Assembly: GCA_024401915.1 (NCBI GenBank)
Contig: JAKSKA010000054.1
Span: forward strand, 1 to 8,293
Source: Bacteroidales bacterium
Lineage (GTDB): Bacteria; Bacteroidota; Bacteroidia; Bacteroidales; UBA932
Direction of reading: 5' to 3'
Length of the DNA: 8,293 nucleotides
A program made the translations under genes and the position numbers. The notes beneath the pieces were generated by a model. It had not been told where the DNA came from and searched no databases. It saw only the letters and a program-made list of their open reading frames with translations. The stretch's first letter is position 1, and each line of letters begins with the position of its first letter. Positions 5,747 to 8,293 of the stretch are shown piece by piece.

Positions 5747-5777
5747 TTGCAAATTTTAAGCCAGATTCTTACATTTG
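5747..5777 (+). promoter_or_regulatory. Promoter of rlmH
   Basis: TTG (5747-5749), a 20-base spacer and TACATTTG (5770-5777) form a good Bacteroidota promoter. The rlmH ATG begins 8 bases after the last G of the -7 element, so the transcript should be leaderless or nearly so. The elements overlie those of the minus-strand promoter with an offset of only 3 bases. Confidence 0.75.
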
Positions 5778-5780
5778 CAA
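5750..5780 (-). promoter_or_regulatory. Promoter of the DUF4783-like gene
   Basis: Read on the minus strand, TTG (5780-5778), a 20-base spacer and AAAATTTG (5757-5750) match the Bacteroidota pattern with one mismatch in the -7 element. Transcription would begin around 5743, about 10 bases before the ATG at 5733. The site is almost the mirror image of the rlmH promoter because TTGCAAAT (5747-5754) and ATTTGCAA (5773-5780) are exact reverse complements. Confidence 0.6.
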
Positions 5781-5784
5781 TTGT

Positions 5785-6258
5785 ATGAAAATCACATTGC
5801 TGACTGTCGGCAAGACTGACGTGAAATGGGTGCGGGAAGGCCTTGAAACCTATGTTTCGAGGCTGCGCCATTACGTGCCCTTCGAACTGGTGGAGATTCC
5901 CGAACTGAAGAACGTGTCCTCGCTGAGCAAGGATCAGATAAAGGAGAAGGAGGGTGCGCTGATACTCTCGAAGCTGAAGAGCGCCGACAGCGTGGTGCTG
6001 CTCGACGAACACGGGCGGGAATACCGTTCGATCGAGTTCGCGGCGGAACTGGAGGACAGGATGTCGCGGAGCGGCCGTGACATCGTCTATGTCATCGGCG
6101 GAGCCTACGGATTCAGCCCGGCCGTCTATGAAAGGGCGGACTCGAAGCTCTCCCTTTCGAAAATGACCTACTCCCACCAGCTTGTGAGAACGATTTTTGC
6201 AGAGCAGCTCTACCGGGCTTTCACAATCATAAAAGGAGAGCCCTACCACCACGAATGA
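5785..6258 (+). CDS. rlmH: 23S rRNA pseudouridine-1915 N3-methyltransferase
   Basis: RlmH is a small SPOUT-class methyltransferase that uses S-adenosylmethionine to methylate N3 of pseudouridine 1915 in helix 69 of 23S rRNA on assembled 70S ribosomes. The 157-residue length is normal. Motifs: MKITLLTVGKT at the start, LLDEHGREYRSIEFA at 72-86 (the LD.rG...SSeeFA segment), VIGGAYG at 103-109 forming the SAM-binding knot loop, and LSLSKMTYSHQLVRTIFAEQ through 141 leading to the C-terminal GEPYHHE, whose YHH is typical. I chose ATG 5785, not the upstream in-frame ATG at 5716, because it matches family N-termini and follows a -7 element directly. The stop overlaps the next gene's start by ATGA, so the downstream membrane protein is probably coupled to it. 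Confidence 0.97.
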   Translation: MKITLLTVGKTDVKWVREGLETYVSRLRHYVPFELVEIPELKNVSSLSKDQIKEKEGALILSKLKSADSVVLLDEHGREYRSIEFAAELEDRMSRSGRDIVYVIGGAYGFSPAVYERADSKLSLSKMTYSHQLVRTIFAEQLYRAFTIIKGEPYHHE

Positions 6259-8293
6259 AAAAGCGTTTGCACGACATAACGGCGCTTGTGATGATCTGCG
6301 CCGCATCCCTGTTCCTGGCCGTCGCAATGGCCGGCAGGCACTTCCCGGGCGATGACATCAGCTCCGCCTCCAGGCTGGAGCGCCGCATCTCGAAACGTAT
6401 GGACCTGCTCGAGAAGTACGTGGCGCGCGATGCCGGGACGCTGCCCGAGGATATGGTCATCTACCGCTACGTGAACGACTCCCTGCTCTCCTGGGTGAAC
6501 CGTTTCAGCGTCAACAGCGACGACATCTCGTCGCGCGTGTTCGTAGAGCGCCTCTCCAATATGAGGATGAATCCGCGCTCGCCGCTCGCCGACCTGGACG
6601 ACACCCTGCGCTTCTGCAACTTCGGTCCCACCTGGTACCTGGCGCGCCGTGTGGATGACGGGCGCTCCACGATCATCTACGGCCTCGAAGTGATGAGACA
6701 GTCGTTCACGAACACCTTCAACGGAGTGAACCCGCGCCTGCGCGTGTCCGACAGCTTCTCGATAAGGCCGCTTTCCACCACCGGCGGCAGCCCTGTCAGC
6801 ATCGGCGGCATACCGCAGTTCAAGCTGATCTACGACTCCAATGACGGCGACGTGGTGTTCACCCACGCGGTCCTGGTGTGGCTGGCATATCTGCTGCTGC
6901 TTTTATCGGCATTCCTCTTCGTGGCCGGCAGGCGCAGCGTGCGCCGCTTCCTCATAGCGTCGGGGACCTTCGTCGTCGTGAATGTGATGATGTATCTCTG
7001 GGGCCTTAACGGCGGAAGCCAGCTCCCGGTATTCTCGCCTTCGCTCTATGCGGGCGGCGGATTCCTGTTCTCGCTGGGAGCCGTGATCCTGGTGAACCTG
7101 GCGCTCGCGACGATAGCGGCGCTGTTCTTTATGGTGCGCCGGGATTTCCGGGAAAGGCTGTCCACCCCGCGCTCCGGGCTCGTTTTCCGCATCGCGGCGG
7201 TCCTGGTGGCGGTAGTGCTGCTCGTGTATCTCCACCTGACCCTGCGTTCCATAATCCTCAATTCCGGCATAGTGCTGGAACTCTACAAGATCCCGCTGCT
7301 CTCGTTCTGGAGCGCAGTGGTGTATTTCTCCTGCGCCGGAGTGCTCGTCGGCGTCGTGCTGCTACTGAACGTGGCGGGCTTCGACAGCCTCAGCAACGCC
7401 TGGAGGGCGGCGGAGTCGGTGATTGTCGGCGTCTGGCTTGTCGTCCTGGCGGCCACGCTCGGCTTCAGCAAGGAGGAGAAGAGGATCGACGTATGGGCAA
7501 ACAGGCTGGCGGTGGACAGGGACATAACGATGGAGATGACGCTGCGCCGGGTCGAGGGGCAGATTGCGAACGACCTGTTCATCTCCACGCTCGCTTTCTA
7601 TGACAATGCGGCCTCGACTATCCAGAACCGTATTTCCGACATCTATCTCCCGCGCCTCTCCAGCGCCTATAACATATCCGTATTCCTGTTCAACGACGTC
7701 TCGGAGAGCAGGGAGAAGGCGGCGTTCCTCAGCCGGCGTATGCGTGAAGGCGACCCCATCTCCGACGATTCGCGCTTCCTTTTCGCGGACACGGATGCGG
7801 GACGGCCGCGCTATGACGGCATCTTCCTGTATGTCAACGAGAGAGGGGAGGTGTCCCATATGGTCGTGGAGATCGAGAGAAAGGCGGGCCTGGGCGAAAA
7901 AGGCTATTCTTCGCTTATGGGAGAGACGGTCCCGGGCCGCGTCAGCCTTCCGGGCCGCTATGCCTATGCGCGCTACAAGGGACAGGATATCATAGCCTAC
8001 AGGGGCTCCTATGCCTATCGGACCACCATAGTCCGCAGCTTCTCGGACAAGATTTACGAAGAGAGGTCACTCCATTACGACACCGGCGGCTGGACCCATT
8101 TCGCGACGGCCGTCTCCGATGACGGGATAGTCATCATTTCGAGGCCGTCCTACGGGGTGTTCAATTTCATCCTGGCGGCCGCGCTGATTGCGATAATCTT
8201 CTTCGCCCTGCTGGCCCCCATCGCATTTTTCTCCGCCGGGAAGACGAAGCAGCCGGGACGCAGCTATTTCAGGAGCCGCATCAGTTCGGTGCT
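6255..8293 (+). CDS. Large multi-pass membrane protein, probable sensor histidine kinase (partial)
   Basis: The frame is open from ATG 6255 to the window edge (679 codons seen, no stop), and its GC-rich third positions support coding. Layout from the translation: TM1 about 8-27; an extracytoplasmic domain about 28-203; a cluster of six membrane segments at about 204-227, 232-252, 270-294, 311-332, 350-374 and 388-407; a second soluble domain about 408-632; and TM8 about 633-661, followed by a basic stretch with SYFRSRISSVL. This resembles the very large Bacteroidetes sensor histidine kinases with two periplasmic sensing regions, where a further membrane segment, a HAMP domain and kinase domains would follow. 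Those catalytic domains are outside the window, so kinase identity is an inference. A different membrane protein with two sensing domains cannot be excluded. It overlaps rlmH by ATGA. The NtrC-type regulator at 1921-3072 is a possible partner. Confidence 0.7.
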   Translation, partial: MKKRLHDITALVMICAASLFLAVAMAGRHFPGDDISSASRLERRISKRMDLLEKYVARDAGTLPEDMVIYRYVNDSLLSWVNRFSVNSDDISSRVFVERLSNMRMNPRSPLADLDDTLRFCNFGPTWYLARRVDDGRSTIIYGLEVMRQSFTNTFNGVNPRLRVSDSFSIRPLSTTGGSPVSIGGIPQFKLIYDSNDGDVVFTHAVLVWLAYLLLLLSAFLFVAGRRSVRRFLIASGTFVVVNVMMYLWGLNGGSQLPVFSPSLYAGGGFLFSLGAVILVNLALATIAALFFMVRRDFRERLSTPRSGLVFRIAAVLVAVVLLVYLHLTLRSIILNSGIVLELYKIPLLSFWSAVVYFSCAGVLVGVVLLLNVAGFDSLSNAWRAAESVIVGVWLVVLAATLGFSKEEKRIDVWANRLAVDRDITMEMTLRRVEGQIANDLFISTLAFYDNAASTIQNRISDIYLPRLSSAYNISVFLFNDVSESREKAAFLSRRMREGDPISDDSRFLFADTDAGRPRYDGIFLYVNERGEVSHMVVEIERKAGLGEKGYSSLMGETVPGRVSLPGRYAYARYKGQDIIAYRGSYAYRTTIVRSFSDKIYEERSLHYDTGGWTHFATAVSDDGIVIISRPSYGVFNFILAAALIAIIFFALLAPIAFFSAGKTKQPGRSYFRSRISSV

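Noticed and set aside
5734..6327. Upstream extension of the minus-strand DUF4783-like frame
   Set aside because: This part is antisense to rlmH and precedes the signal peptide; the promoter lies below it.
6243..6866. 207-codon open frame on the minus strand, and the smaller minus-strand frames up to 7859
   Set aside because: They are antisense to the plus-strand membrane protein, whose translation shows ordered membrane segments and no stop over 679 codons.
7564..7995. 143-codon plus-strand frame
   Set aside because: It is an out-of-frame Ser/Arg-rich shadow within the membrane protein gene.

Overview
The window looks like chromosomal DNA from a member of the Bacteroidota, most likely the order Bacteroidales. 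Evidence: several starts are preceded by the Bacteroidota -7 element TAnnTTTG, in two places with a TTG or TTTG 20 bases upstream; the IspH, EF-P, RlmH and NtrC-type regulator sequences have the form I know from that phylum; and a DUF4783-like protein, a family I know only from Bacteroidetes, is present. Coding DNA is clearly GC-rich while the first ~860 bases are more AT-rich. I cannot name a genus.

Layout. (1) 1-863 is gene-poor: one doubtful small ORF (158-487) behind a possible promoter, an 11-bp terminator-like hairpin (350-387), then three unrelated repeat structures: a 27-bp inverted repeat (430-506), a pair of 29-bp imperfect direct repeats (577-656) and a 143-bp imperfect palindrome (714-856). 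(2) 864-3072, minus strand: a receiver-AAA+ response regulator without a DNA-binding domain, followed 4 bases later by a lipoprotein serine hydrolase of the beta-lactamase fold. (3) 3116-5293, plus strand: cmk and ispH overlap by ATGA, then efp from its own promoter. (4) 5290-5733, minus strand: a secreted DUF4783-like protein whose stop codon interlocks with that of efp in a CTAG. (5) 5785-8293, plus strand: rlmH, overlapping by ATGA a large multi-pass membrane protein that runs off the window and is probably a sensor histidine kinase.

Functions. cmk (CMP/dCMP phosphorylation), ispH (last step of the MEP isoprenoid pathway), efp (rescue of ribosomes at polyproline) and rlmH (23S rRNA methylation) are housekeeping genes. 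The response regulator and the putative sensor kinase could be partners although they sit in different operons; that is inference only.

Most notable: two mirror-symmetric divergent promoter regions (5747-5780, and a weaker copy at 3079-3109) in which the elements for opposite strands lie nearly on top of each other, with rlmH and cmk starting at the same distance from the -7 element and so probably leaderless; the repeat cluster at 430-856; and the unusual AAA+ motifs of the response regulator. I see no CRISPR array, tRNA, rRNA, transposase or phage gene.
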